From contig DVOO01000011.1 of NCBI GenBank assembly GCA_018713515.1, positions 62,001 through 126,000 of the forward strand: a DNA stretch of 64,000 bases, in the 5' to 3' direction. The translations under genes and the position numbers were made by a program. A model generated the notes under the pieces. It did no database searches. It worked only from the letters and a program-made list of their open reading frames with translations, and was not told the origin of the DNA. This document shows, one piece after another, positions 47,763-57,475 of this stretch. This stretch comes from Candidatus Scatomonas pullistercoris (lineage in GTDB: Bacteria; Bacillota; Clostridia; Lachnospirales; Lachnospiraceae). Position 1 is the stretch's first letter. Each line of letters begins with the position of its first letter.

Positions 47763-48437
47763 ATGTATGAACTGGCTCCCTCGATGCTGTCCGCGGATTT
47801 TAACCGACTGGGTGAACAGCTGAATTTTCTGGAGCGGCAGGGGTGCCGCTGGCTGCATATTGATGTAATGGATGGAGATTTTGTGCCCTCTATTTCTTTT
47901 GGAATGCCGGTGATCCAGTCGATCCGCAGGGAGAGTCATCTGTTTTTTGATGTACATATGATGGTCGAATATCCGGAGAAATATGTGGAAACCATGAAGC
48001 AGTGCGGTGCGGATCAGCTGACCGTCCATGCGGAGGCCTGCCGTCATCTGGACCGGACGCTGGCATCTATCCGGGAGGCGGGCATGCGCGCGGGTGTAGC
48101 TTTAAATCCGGCGACGCCGCTGGAAAACATCCAGTATGTGTATGACAGGCTGGATATGGTGCTGCTGATGACAGTAAACCCGGGATACGGCGGCCAGAGC
48201 TATCTGCCGGCCATGACGGAAAAGATCCGGGAGCTGAGAAAACGTCTGGATGCGGCCGGATACGAAAAGGTGGATATTGAAGTGGACGGCGGCATTAACC
48301 GGGATACAGCGGATACGGTGCTGGAAGCAGGCGCCAGTATTCTGGTGGCAGGGTCTGCCGTATTCCAGGGAGATATGGAGGATAATCTGCGCTTCTTCCG
48401 GGAACGTCTGGAGGCGTACAGCGGTGGAGGCCGGTAA
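47763..48437 (+). CDS. rpe: Ribulose-phosphate 3-epimerase
   Basis: LAPSMLSADFNRLGEQL, HIDVMDGDFVPSISFG, VNPGYGGQSY. Confidence 0.97.
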   Translation: MYELAPSMLSADFNRLGEQLNFLERQGCRWLHIDVMDGDFVPSISFGMPVIQSIRRESHLFFDVHMMVEYPEKYVETMKQCGADQLTVHAEACRHLDRTLASIREAGMRAGVALNPATPLENIQYVYDRLDMVLLMTVNPGYGGQSYLPAMTEKIRELRKRLDAAGYEKVDIEVDGGINRDTADTVLEAGASILVAGSAVFQGDMEDNLRFFRERLEAYSGGGR

Positions 48438-49092
48438 GGTGCGGGCGGCAGTTCTGTCCGGGGGGACGCTGGAGGATGATTTTGTGCTTCCGTATCTGCG
48501 GGAATACAGCCCGGATGTGATCCTGGCTGCGGACCGGGGACTGGAATTCTGCAGCAGAAACCGGATCCGCCCGGATATGATTCTGGGAGATTTCGACAGT
48601 ATTTCTCCGGAGGTAATCGAAGCGTATGAGCGGCGGCAGGAGATTCCCATCCGCCGGTTTAACCCGGTAAAGGACGCCACAGATACGGCTATTGCCATGG
48701 ATACGGCAATTTCCCTGGGAGCGGAGGAGATCTGTTTTCTGGGGGCTACGGGCACACGGCTGGACCATACGCTCAGCAATATTTACAATCTGTATCTCCT
48801 GTGGAAAAAGGGTCTGCGGGGAAGCCTGGTGGATGCCCACAACCGGATTACCATGCCGGTGGAAAAAGAGATCCGCATCCGGAAGGAGGAGCAGTTTGGC
48901 AGATATGTTTCCTATTTTCCTTTCCGGGGTGAAGTGAGGGGATTGACGCTGGAAGGCTTTCAGTATCCGCTCCGGGATTATACACTGGTACTGGGAGACG
49001 GTGGCCTGTCGGTAAGCAATGAGATTCTGGATGAGGAAGCGCGGATCTCCTACCGGGAGGGAATTCTGGTGCTGGTGGAGAGCCGGGACTGA
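48424..49092 (+). CDS. thiN: Thiamine diphosphokinase (GTG start, overlaps rpe)
   Basis: AADRGLEF, PDMILGDFDS, FNPVKDATDTAIAM; start chosen inside longer ORF 48250-49092. Confidence 0.88.
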   Translation: MEAGKVRAAVLSGGTLEDDFVLPYLREYSPDVILAADRGLEFCSRNRIRPDMILGDFDSISPEVIEAYERRQEIPIRRFNPVKDATDTAIAMDTAISLGAEEICFLGATGTRLDHTLSNIYNLYLLWKKGLRGSLVDAHNRITMPVEKEIRIRKEEQFGRYVSYFPFRGEVRGLTLEGFQYPLRDYTLVLGDGGLSVSNEILDEEARISYREGILVLVESRD

Positions 49093-49162
49093 CGCTTGCC
49101 ACAGCGGAGAACCTGTGCTAGAATAGCGGAAGGCAAAAGAAAGAAGAGGTTGAAAAAATCAT

Positions 49163-50260
49163 ATGAAATTAGGAATCGTGGGACTCCCGAATGTGGGAAA
49201 GAGCACGCTGTTTAATTCTCTGACAAAGGCAGGGGCCGAATCCGCCAACTATCCTTTCTGCACCATCGATCCCAACGTGGGAATTGTGCCTGTACCTGAT
49301 GAGCGGATCCGCCTGCTGGGAGATTTTTATCATTCTAAAAAGGTAACGCCGGCCACGGTGGAGTTTGTGGATATTGCCGGGCTGGTAAAGGGCGCTTCCA
49401 GGGGAGAGGGATTGGGCAACCAGTTCCTGGCCAATATCCGGGAGGTGGATGCCATTGTGCATGTGGTGCGCTGCTTTGAGGACGCCAATGTGGTGCATGT
49501 GGACGGCAGTGTGGACCCCTTAAGGGATATTGAAACCATTGATCTGGAGCTGATCTTTGCGGATCTGGAGGTTCTGGAGCGGAGAATGTCCAAGACAGGC
49601 AAAAGCGCCAGGATGGATAAAACGGCAGCCAAGGAATTTGCCATGCAGGAACGGCTGAAAAAGCATCTGGAGGACGGCCGGGACGCCATTCTCTTTGAGC
49701 TGGAGAATGAAGATGAGGAAAAATGGTTTGCGGAGTACAATCTTCTGACGGCCAAGCCGGTTATCTATGCGGCTAATGTGGCGGAGGAGGATCTGCAGGA
49801 TGACGGGAATTCCAATGCTCATGTACAGGCGGTCCGGAAGTACGCCGGAGAGCACAGCAGCGAGGTCTTTGTAATCTGTGCGGAGATTGAGGCGGAGCTC
49901 TCCGAGCTGGATGATGAAGAAAAGAAGGATTTTCTGGAGGATCTGGGCCTTACGGAGTCAGGGCTGGACAAGCTGATTGAGGCCAGCTACCGGACGCTGG
50001 GGCTTATGAGCTTCCTGACGGCCGGGGAGGATGAGACCCGTGCCTGGACCATCAAAGTCGGCACCAAGGCCCCCCAGGCGGCCGGAAAGATCCACACGGA
50101 CTTTGAGAGGGGCTTTATTAAGGCAGAGGTAGTCAATTATCAGGATCTGCTGAACAGCGGGTCCTATGCCGGGGCCAGAGAAAAGGGACTGGTCCGCATG
50201 GAGGGAAAGGATTATGTGGTCCGGGACGGGGATGTGATTCTGTTCCGCTTTAATGTATAA
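49163..50260 (+). CDS. ychF: Redox-regulated ATPase YchF
   Basis: GIVGLPNVGKSTLFNSLTKAGAESANYPFCTIDPNVGIV. Confidence 0.97.
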   Translation: MKLGIVGLPNVGKSTLFNSLTKAGAESANYPFCTIDPNVGIVPVPDERIRLLGDFYHSKKVTPATVEFVDIAGLVKGASRGEGLGNQFLANIREVDAIVHVVRCFEDANVVHVDGSVDPLRDIETIDLELIFADLEVLERRMSKTGKSARMDKTAAKEFAMQERLKKHLEDGRDAILFELENEDEEKWFAEYNLLTAKPVIYAANVAEEDLQDDGNSNAHVQAVRKYAGEHSSEVFVICAEIEAELSELDDEEKKDFLEDLGLTESGLDKLIEASYRTLGLMSFLTAGEDETRAWTIKVGTKAPQAAGKIHTDFERGFIKAEVVNYQDLLNSGSYAGAREKGLVRMEGKDYVVRDGDVILFRFNV

Positions 50261-50320
50261 GCTGAAAAGCAGATATACCACATATTGTGGATGGGAAAAA
50301 CATATCTACAAAGTCTTGTT

Positions 50321-50356
50321 GGAGAGAAGGAAAATATAGCCTTCTCTCCTTTTTAA
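50321..50356 (+). terminator. Intrinsic terminator after ychF
   Basis: GGAGAGAAGG...CCTTCTCTCC followed by TTTTT. Confidence 0.88.
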
Positions 50357-50425
50357 TGTCCGAAAACCCGCATAAAATGGGGATTTTTGACATATGAGCA
50401 AAGTGTGAAATTTTAGAAAAACTAT

Positions 50426-50454
50426 TGAAATTTTCCCTGCCATGCGCTAGAATG
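50426..50454 (+). promoter_or_regulatory. Promoter of dcw cluster (mraZ)
   Basis: TTGAAA-N17-TAGAAT. Confidence 0.7.
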
Positions 50455-50462
50455 GACACATA

Positions 50463-50498
50463 AGTGGTAGAAAGTGGTGAATAGTGGTGACAAATGGA
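50463..50498 (+). promoter_or_regulatory. MraZ-box-like tandem direct repeats
   Basis: AGTGGT at 50463, 50473, 50483 and AATGGA at 50493: exact 10-bp period. Confidence 0.65.
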
Positions 50499-50576
50499 GG
50501 GAATGTGGCAGTTCCCTCCAGCCACGGAAAAGTGAAGGAGGGGAGACCTTCACTTTTGCTAAAGAGGTAAACGTTT

Positions 50577-51008
50577 ATGTTCATGGGAGAGTATAGTCAT
50601 TCGATTGACACCAAGGGGAGGCTGATTATTCCATCCAGGTTCAGAGAAGAGCTCGGCGAAGAGTTCGTCCTGACGAAGGGACTGGATGGATGTCTCTCCA
50701 TCTATCCCGGGAAGGAATGGGAGGCCTTTGAACAGAAACTCAGCCAGTTACCACTTACAAACAAAAATGCAAGAGCGATTACCCGTTTCTTTGTAGCAGG
50801 AGCCGCGCCGTGTGAACTGGACAAGCAGGGGAGAATTCTCGTACCGGCAACGCTGCGGGAATATGCAGGTCTGGAGAAGGATGTGGTCCTGACAGGAAAT
50901 CTGAATCGGATCGAAATCTGGAGTAAGCAGAGATGGGCAGAGAACAGCAACTATGATGATATGGATGCCATTGCAGAGGGACTGCAGGATATGGGCATCA
51001 GCATCTGA
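50577..51008 (+). CDS. mraZ: Transcriptional regulator MraZ
   Basis: [24 protein letters not shown]. Confidence 0.97.
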   Translation: MFMGEYSHSIDTKGRLIIPSRFREELGEEFVLTKGLDGCLSIYPGKEWEAFEQKLSQLPLTNKNARAITRFFVAGAAPCELDKQGRILVPATLREYAGLEKDVVLTGNLNRIEIWSKQRWAENSNYDDMDAIAEGLQDMGISI

Positions 51009-51043
51009 GGGCTGGGACAGAAGACTCAGGGAGCGGAGAACAG

Positions 51044-51988
51044 ATGGAATTTAGACACAGATCCGTGTTGCTGGAAGAGACGATTGAGAACTTAAGGGTA
51101 AAGCCGGAGGGGATTTACGTGGACGGTACGCTGGGAGGCGCCGGACACGCCCTGGAAGTTTGCAAAAGACTATCTGCCACGGGGAGATTTATAGGAATAG
51201 ATCAGGATGAAGATGCAATTGCTGCTGCGGAAGACCGTCTGAGGGAGTATAAAGATCGTGTGACGGTCCTACGCAGCAACTATTGCTATATGGTTCCTGA
51301 GCTGAAAAAGAGGGGTATTACCGCTGCGGACGGTATCCTGCTGGATCTGGGAGTGTCTTCCTATCAGCTGGATCAGGCCGAGCGGGGCTTCACTTACCGG
51401 GTAGACGCGCCGCTGGATATGCGGATGGACAGGCGGCAGGAGCTGACTGCCGCGGCTGTGGTCAATACCTACAGTGAAGAAAAATTGTATCAGGTCATAC
51501 GGGACTACGGGGAAGAGAGATTCGCAAAGAATATTGCGAAGCATATCTGCCGGAGACGGAGCGAGAAGGAGATCCGCACCACTGGGGAGCTGGTGGAGAT
51601 TATCCGGGCATCCATACCGGCGAAGATGCGCATGACAGGAGGCCATCCGGCCAAGAGAACTTTTCAGGCGATCCGGATCGAGGTAAACCAGGAACTTCAG
51701 GTTCTGGCGGACTCTCTGGATGATATGATCCATTTTCTGAGAGATGGCGGACGTCTCTGTGTGATCACGTTTCACTCTCTGGAGGACAGGATCGTTAAGA
51801 ACATTTTCCGGAAGAATGAAAATCCCTGTACCTGCCCGCCGGAATTTCCGGTATGCGTGTGCGGGAAAAAGCCTGCGGGCTTTGTCGTAACCAGAAAACC
51901 TGTAGTGCCTACAGAAGAAGAGATGAACGCCAACAGCCGTTCCAAGAGCGCAAAGCTGAGGGTCTTTGAGCGGAGGATCGAGGCGTAA
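51044..51988 (+). CDS. rsmH: 16S rRNA (cytosine(1402)-N(4))-methyltransferase
   Basis: [40 protein letters not shown]. Confidence 0.97.
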   Translation: MEFRHRSVLLEETIENLRVKPEGIYVDGTLGGAGHALEVCKRLSATGRFIGIDQDEDAIAAAEDRLREYKDRVTVLRSNYCYMVPELKKRGITAADGILLDLGVSSYQLDQAERGFTYRVDAPLDMRMDRRQELTAAAVVNTYSEEKLYQVIRDYGEERFAKNIAKHICRRRSEKEIRTTGELVEIIRASIPAKMRMTGGHPAKRTFQAIRIEVNQELQVLADSLDDMIHFLRDGGRLCVITFHSLEDRIVKNIFRKNENPCTCPPEFPVCVCGKKPAGFVVTRKPVVPTEEEMNANSRSKSAKLRVFERRIEA

Positions 51989-52006
51989 GGCAGACGGGAG
52001 TTATCA

Positions 52007-52513
52007 ATGGCTGGAACAGCAAGAAGGGTAAATTCACGAGCGGATAAATATAAAACATACAGTACGTATGAAGATGGAAGCGCGGTACGGGAGCTGGAAG
52101 TCTATCCGGAGGAGCGGGAGCGGAGAAAAAAGCGTGTCCGGAGACATCAGGCCAGCGGACAGGTCCAGAAAAACCGGCAGCGGGCCAGAAACCTGAGCCC
52201 GGGGTATCTGGTTTTTCTGAGCGCGGTGTGCGCTGCTACCTTGTTTCTGTGCGTACACTATCTGCAGCTGAAATCAGCGTACACGGAACAGATGGAAAAT
52301 GTCGCTGCTCTGGAAAGTGAACTGAGTCAGCTGAAAGCGGATAATGACGCTTATTATAATCAGGTGCAGACCTCTGTGAATCTCAATGAGATTAAGGAGA
52401 AGGCGCTCTCGGAGCTTGGAATGCACTATGCCGATGAGTCGCAGATCCGTTATTACAGCGCGAAGGACAACAGTTATATGAGACAGTACCAGGATGTGCC
52501 TGGAGCCAAATAA
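52007..52513 (+). CDS. FtsL-like cell division protein
   Basis: Basic cytoplasmic N-tail, single TM, short coiled-coil; position between rsmH and PBP. Confidence 0.75.
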   Translation: MAGTARRVNSRADKYKTYSTYEDGSAVRELEVYPEERERRKKRVRRHQASGQVQKNRQRARNLSPGYLVFLSAVCAATLFLCVHYLQLKSAYTEQMENVAALESELSQLKADNDAYYNQVQTSVNLNEIKEKALSELGMHYADESQIRYYSAKDNSYMRQYQDVPGAK

Positions 52514-52516
52514 CAG

Positions 52517-54607
52517 GTGATTTCATTGAAAAAGAAAGAAAAAAGAGTCCAGGCAGGGATGCCCGGACGGAGAATAAACGGAAAAATGAGCAAAAAGCTG
52601 GTAGGGCTGTTTCTGGCAGTCATACTGGCTTTAGTTGCTTTAGCTGTCCGGATTACGTATATCAATGCCACCAGCGGCGCGCAGTATGAGCGCATTGTGC
52701 TGAGCCAGACCCAGCAGCAGTATGAAAACAGGGTGATCCCCTTTAAGAGAGGAGATATTCTGGACCGGAACGGAACGATTCTGGCTACCAGCGAACGGGT
52801 CTACAGCGTGATTCTGGACTGTAAGGTGACCAACACAGTCTCCACGGATGCGGCGGGGAATGAGGTGCAGAATTATGTGGAGCCCACCATCGATGCCCTT
52901 GTGAATGTTCTGGGACTGGACGAAGAGGATATCCGCGGAAGGCTGACTTCAGAGGATACGAAAGACAGCCAGTATCAGGTTTTGAAAACGGGGATCTCCA
53001 TTGACGAAAGACAGGCCTTTGAAGATTATCTCGATACGGAAAGCGAAGAAAATGCGGATCTATCGGATGAGGAAAAAGAGGCCAGGGGGAATGTCAGAGG
53101 TGTCTGGTTTGAGGAAAATTATGAGCGGGTTTACCCGATGAATTCCCAGGCCTGTGATCTGATTGGCTTTACGTACGATGGTACCACGGCAGACTGGGGC
53201 ATTGAAGGCTACTATTCCAGCCTGCTGAACGGCGTGGACGGGCGGCAGTACGGCTATTATAACGAAGATTCGGATGTAGAGCAGAATATTGTGGAACCGG
53301 TGGATGGGAAGAATGTGGTTTCCACCATCGACATCAATATACAGCAGATCATACGCACGGCCATTGAGAATTATAACGGACGGATGGCAGGGGGACCAAA
53401 CGGGGAGGATTCCGCTGAAAATGTGGGCGTGATCGTCATGGACCCGGATACAGGAGAGATTCTGGGCATGGATTCTTCGGACTGGTATGATCTGAACAAT
53501 CCCAGAGATCTGACAGCCTTTTACACGGAGGAGGAGATTGCCGCCATGGACAATGAGACCATGCTGGACAACCTCAACAGCATCTGGAGAAATTTCTGTA
53601 TTTCCGATACGTATGAGCCGGGTTCCACTTTCAAGCCTCTGACGGTGGCGGCAGCGCTGGAGAGCGGCTCCATCAGCCAGAACGACAGTTTTTACTGTGA
53701 GGGGTATTACACCGTTTCAGGACAGATGATCCGCTGCGCCGTTTATCCGGGCGCTCATTATGAACTGTCCGTGGCACAGGCGCTGGCCCAGTCCTGCAAT
53801 GCCTGCCTGATGCAGATCGGAGAACAGATCGGCATTTCAGATTTTGTCCGCTATCAGAAAATTTTCAATTCCGGCAGCAAGACGGGCATTGACCTGCCGG
53901 GAGAGAGCAGCGGAGTTCTGTTTACAGAAGACGAGATGGGGCCTGTGGAACTGGCCACCAGCACCTTCGGACAGGGCTTTAACTGTACGATGATCCAGGA
54001 GGCGGCTGCTTTCTGTTCGCTGATCAACGGGGGATATTATTATACGCCTCATGTGGTCAGCGCCGTGACCGACAGCAGCGGTTCAGTCGTTCAGACAATG
54101 GACAGCATGCTGAAGAGCCAGACTGTATCCCAGGAGACCAGCGATTTTATCCGGGAAGCCCTGGCGGGAAGCGTAAATGGAGGTTCCGGCTCTTCGGCCA
54201 AGGTAGAGGGCTATTCCATGGGAGGAAAAACGGGAACCGCCCAGAAGTTCCCGAGGTCAGAGGGAAAGTACCTGGTATCCTTCATTGGCTTCGCGCCTCT
54301 GGATGATCCGGAAGTGGTGGTCTATGTGGTTGTGGACGAGCCCAATGCGGCAAATCAGGCGGACAGTACCTACGCCCAGCTGATTGCCAAGGAGATCTTC
54401 ACGGAGCTTCTGCCGTATCTGAATATTTATCCCGACGAGACCGGAGATGCGGAGGAAACGCCGGCCGGCGCCGCCGAGCAGGGAGCGGATAATGAAAACC
54501 TTCCTGCGCCTGCGGAAACGCCGGAGGATGAAAGTGTGGAGAACGGGGGCAACAGCCTGCTGGATGAGGGAATCAGCAACAGCGAACAGGAGCTCCTGGA
54601 AGAATAA
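52517..54607 (+). CDS. Class B penicillin-binding protein (FtsI/PBP2-like) with acidic C-terminal tail
   Basis: YEPGSTFKPLTVAAALE (SxxK), SCN motif, GKTGTAQ. Confidence 0.92.
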   Translation: MISLKKKEKRVQAGMPGRRINGKMSKKLVGLFLAVILALVALAVRITYINATSGAQYERIVLSQTQQQYENRVIPFKRGDILDRNGTILATSERVYSVILDCKVTNTVSTDAAGNEVQNYVEPTIDALVNVLGLDEEDIRGRLTSEDTKDSQYQVLKTGISIDERQAFEDYLDTESEENADLSDEEKEARGNVRGVWFEENYERVYPMNSQACDLIGFTYDGTTADWGIEGYYSSLLNGVDGRQYGYYNEDSDVEQNIVEPVDGKNVVSTIDINIQQIIRTAIENYNGRMAGGPNGEDSAENVGVIVMDPDTGEILGMDSSDWYDLNNPRDLTAFYTEEEIAAMDNETMLDNLNSIWRNFCISDTYEPGSTFKPLTVAAALESGSISQNDSFYCEGYYTVSGQMIRCAVYPGAHYELSVAQALAQSCNACLMQIGEQIGISDFVRYQKIFNSGSKTGIDLPGESSGVLFTEDEMGPVELATSTFGQGFNCTMIQEAAAFCSLINGGYYYTPHVVSAVTDSSGSVVQTMDSMLKSQTVSQETSDFIREALAGSVNGGSGSSAKVEGYSMGGKTGTAQKFPRSEGKYLVSFIGFAPLDDPEVVVYVVVDEPNAANQADSTYAQLIAKEIFTELLPYLNIYPDETGDAEETPAGAAEQGADNENLPAPAETPEDESVENGGNSLLDEGISNSEQELLEE

Positions 54608-54615
54608 ATCAGGAC

Positions 54616-54645
54616 GCATATTCCCTCCGGAAACTGCCATATATA
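54616..54645 (+). promoter_or_regulatory. SigE-like promoter in PBP intergenic hairpin
   Basis: GCATATT-N15-CATATATA vs B. subtilis SigE KMATATT-N14/15-CATACAHT. Confidence 0.45.
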
Positions 54646-54672
54646 TAGATGACAGTTTCCGGAGGAATTTTT
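54621..54672 (+). terminator. Terminator-like hairpin containing the SD of the next gene
   Basis: TTCCCTCCGGAAACTG/CAGTTTCCGGAGGAA (15 bp, one C bulge) followed by TTTTT and ATG at 54673. Confidence 0.75.
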
Positions 54673-56406
54673 ATGCGGAAAAATACAATGTCCAGTAAGA
54701 AGAAAGTGACGGTGGTCTTCTTTCTCTGCGCCGGTCTGCTGCTGGTATTGGCCGGCCGCCTTTTCTATCTTATGGTCTTCTGCTCACAGTATTATTCTGA
54801 AAAAGCAGACGATCTCCATGAGCGGGAGAGAGATATCAAAGCGGCACGGGGAAAGATTCTGGATGCGAACGGGACGGTGCTGGCGGCCAACCGGACCGTC
54901 TGTACTATTTCCGTGATCCACAGCCAGATCCAGGAGCCGGAGGCGGTGATTGCCATGCTGGTAAAAGAGCTGGGGATCAGCGAAGAGACTGCCCGGACAA
55001 GGGTGGAGAAAAATTCCTCTATTGAAAGAGTTAAGACGAATGTGGATAAGGAGATTGGAGACCGGATTCGGGCGTACGGATATGCCGGCGTAAAGGTGGA
55101 TGAAGATTTTAAAAGGTACTATCCGTACGATGAGCTGGCTTCCAAGGTTCTGGGCTTTACCGGCGGGGACAACCAGGGGATCATCGGCCTGGAGGTAGAG
55201 TATGAGGAAGTCATGAAAGGGATCGACGGGAAAATACTCACTACCACCGATGCCCGGGGGATTGAGCTTTCGGAGATCGGCGAAAGCCGGGTGGAGCCGG
55301 TGCCCGGGTATAACCTGAAGATCAGCCTGGATTTGAATATTCAGGAATACTGCCAGCAGGCCGCGCGCAAGGTTATGGAAGAGAAGCAGGCGGACGCGGT
55401 TTCTATTCTTCTGATGAATCCGCAGAACGGGGAAATTTACGCCTGTGTCAATGTACCGGAATTTAATCTGAATGATCCCTTTACTCTGAATACAGAGGCG
55501 GATACAGAGGGGCTTGGAGAGGAGGAGCTTCTGGAGCTGCAGAATCAGATGTGGAGAAATCCCTGCGTCAGCGATACGTACGAGCCGGGTTCCACCTTTA
55601 AAATCATAACCATGTCAGCGGGTCTGGAGGAGGGCGTGGTGACGCCGGAGGATTCTTTTTTCTGTCCGGGATACAAGATTGTGGAGGACCGGAGGATCCG
55701 GTGCCATAACCGGACGGGACATGGGGCGGAAACCTTTACGGAGGGCGCCCAGAATTCCTGCAACCCCGTATTTATTGAAGTGGGTCTCCGTCTGGGCATC
55801 GATAATTATTACCGGTATTTTGAACAGTTCGGCCTGTTCCGGAGCACAGGTATCGATCTTCCCGGAGAGGCCTCTACGATTATGCATCAGAAAGAGAATA
55901 TGGGACAGGTAGAGCTGGCGACACTTTCCTTCGGCCAGGGCTTCCAGATCACGCCGGTTCAGCTGGCGGCTACGGTCAGTTCCCTGGTGAATGGGGGAAG
56001 AAGAGTTACGCCGCATTTTGGCGTGGAGGTTCTGGATGCGGAGGGAAATCTGGTGGAAACGCTTCAATATGAAAGTGAAGAGGGTATTATATCCGGGGAA
56101 ACTTCCGAAACAGTCCGGCAGATTCTGGAAAGCGTTGTTTCAGAGGGCTCCGGGATCAATGCCTATATAGAAGGATACACGATCGGGGGCAAGACGGCCA
56201 CCTCTCAGACGCTGCCCCGGAGCGCCAACCGGTACATCTCCTCATTCCTGGGGTTCGCGCCGGCGGAGGATCCGAAGGTTCTGGGATTGTGCATTATCTA
56301 CAACCCGCAGGGGATCTATTACGGAGGGACCATTGCCGCTCCGGTCATACGGGATATCTACGCCAACGTACTTCCTTATCTGGGAATAAACAAGGAAAAC
56401 GGTTGA
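54673..56406 (+). CDS. Class B penicillin-binding protein (SpoVD-like candidate)
   Basis: YEPGSTFKIITMSAGLEEG, SCN motif, GKTATSQ; start chosen after SD GGAGGA (ORF track start 54649). Confidence 0.9.
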   Translation: MRKNTMSSKKKVTVVFFLCAGLLLVLAGRLFYLMVFCSQYYSEKADDLHERERDIKAARGKILDANGTVLAANRTVCTISVIHSQIQEPEAVIAMLVKELGISEETARTRVEKNSSIERVKTNVDKEIGDRIRAYGYAGVKVDEDFKRYYPYDELASKVLGFTGGDNQGIIGLEVEYEEVMKGIDGKILTTTDARGIELSEIGESRVEPVPGYNLKISLDLNIQEYCQQAARKVMEEKQADAVSILLMNPQNGEIYACVNVPEFNLNDPFTLNTEADTEGLGEEELLELQNQMWRNPCVSDTYEPGSTFKIITMSAGLEEGVVTPEDSFFCPGYKIVEDRRIRCHNRTGHGAETFTEGAQNSCNPVFIEVGLRLGIDNYYRYFEQFGLFRSTGIDLPGEASTIMHQKENMGQVELATLSFGQGFQITPVQLAATVSSLVNGGRRVTPHFGVEVLDAEGNLVETLQYESEEGIISGETSETVRQILESVVSEGSGINAYIEGYTIGGKTATSQTLPRSANRYISSFLGFAPAEDPKVLGLCIIYNPQGIYYGGTIAAPVIRDIYANVLPYLGINKENG

Positions 56407-56488
56407 TTCTTGGCGGGAAAAGCTATATACTGATAAACGGCCGGGGGAAGCCTTGCGTCTGCCGGCAATACATTGGAAGAGGTGAAGT

Positions 56489-57445
56489 ATGAGTTTAACA
56501 GTCGTAATTCCGGTGATCGTCTCCTTTGCGATCAGTGTGCTCCTGGGTCCTATTGTCATTCCCTTTCTCCGCAGGCTGAAGGTAGACCAGACGGAGAGGG
56601 AGGAGGGAGTGAAATCCCATCTGAAGAAGGCGGGAACGCCTACCATGGGAGGAGTGATCTTTCTGATCGCCACTACCGTGACCTCCCTTTTTTTTGTGGG
56701 CAGCCATCCGCAGATTGCTCCGGTGCTGTTTCTGATGCTGGGCTTCGGCCTCATCGGATTCCTGGACGACTATCTGAAGGTGGTGCTGCACCGGTCAGAC
56801 GGCCTTCTGCCCTGGCAGAAGATGCTGTGCCAGATTATAGTCACCGGAATTTTTGCTTTTTATATGATACGTTTTTCGGATGTTTCCCTGAAGCTGCTGC
56901 TTCCGTTCTCCGGCGGACTGGCAGTGGATATCGGCTGGCTGGCTGTTCCCCTGCTCTTTATCGCTGTGATCGGAACGGTGAATGCCGTAAACTTTACGGA
57001 CGGGCTGGACGGTCTGGCTTCCAGCGTCACCGTCATTGTAGCGGTGTTCTTCAGCGTAGTAGCCGTGGGACGGAATACAGGCCTGGAGCCGATTACCTGC
57101 GCAGTGGTGGGAAGTCTCATGGGATTTCTGGTATTTAATGTGTTCCCGGCCAAGATATTTATGGGAGATACGGGGTCCCTGGCCCTGGGAGGCTTTGTGG
57201 CCGGTGCGGCTTATATGATGAACATGCCGCTGTTCATCCTTATTGTGGGACTGATCTACGTGGTGGAGCTTCTCTCCGTCATGCTTCAGGTTACATATTT
57301 TAAAGTTACCCACGGGAAGCGTCTGTTTAAGATGTCGCCTATCCACCATCATTTTGAACTGTGCGGCTGGTCGGAGACGCGGATTGTAGCTGTCTTTTCC
57401 ATTATCACCGCCATACTCTGTCTGATCGCTCTGGCGGGTGTGTGA
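56489..57445 (+). CDS. mraY: Phospho-N-acetylmuramoyl-pentapeptide-transferase
   Basis: KKAGTPTMGGVIFL, NFTDGLDGLA, MGDTGSLALGG, PIHHHFE. Confidence 0.97.
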   Translation: MSLTVVIPVIVSFAISVLLGPIVIPFLRRLKVDQTEREEGVKSHLKKAGTPTMGGVIFLIATTVTSLFFVGSHPQIAPVLFLMLGFGLIGFLDDYLKVVLHRSDGLLPWQKMLCQIIVTGIFAFYMIRFSDVSLKLLLPFSGGLAVDIGWLAVPLLFIAVIGTVNAVNFTDGLDGLASSVTVIVAVFFSVVAVGRNTGLEPITCAVVGSLMGFLVFNVFPAKIFMGDTGSLALGGFVAGAAYMMNMPLFILIVGLIYVVELLSVMLQVTYFKVTHGKRLFKMSPIHHHFELCGWSETRIVAVFSIITAILCLIALAGV

Positions 57446-57475
57446 CGGCGGCTGTGAAGAGCAGGAGGAGATAAA

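Noticed and set aside
48250-48423. N-terminal extension of the thiN ORF
   Set aside because: It overlaps rpe in another frame and lacks thiamine-pyrophosphokinase similarity; a GTG start at 48424 fits better.
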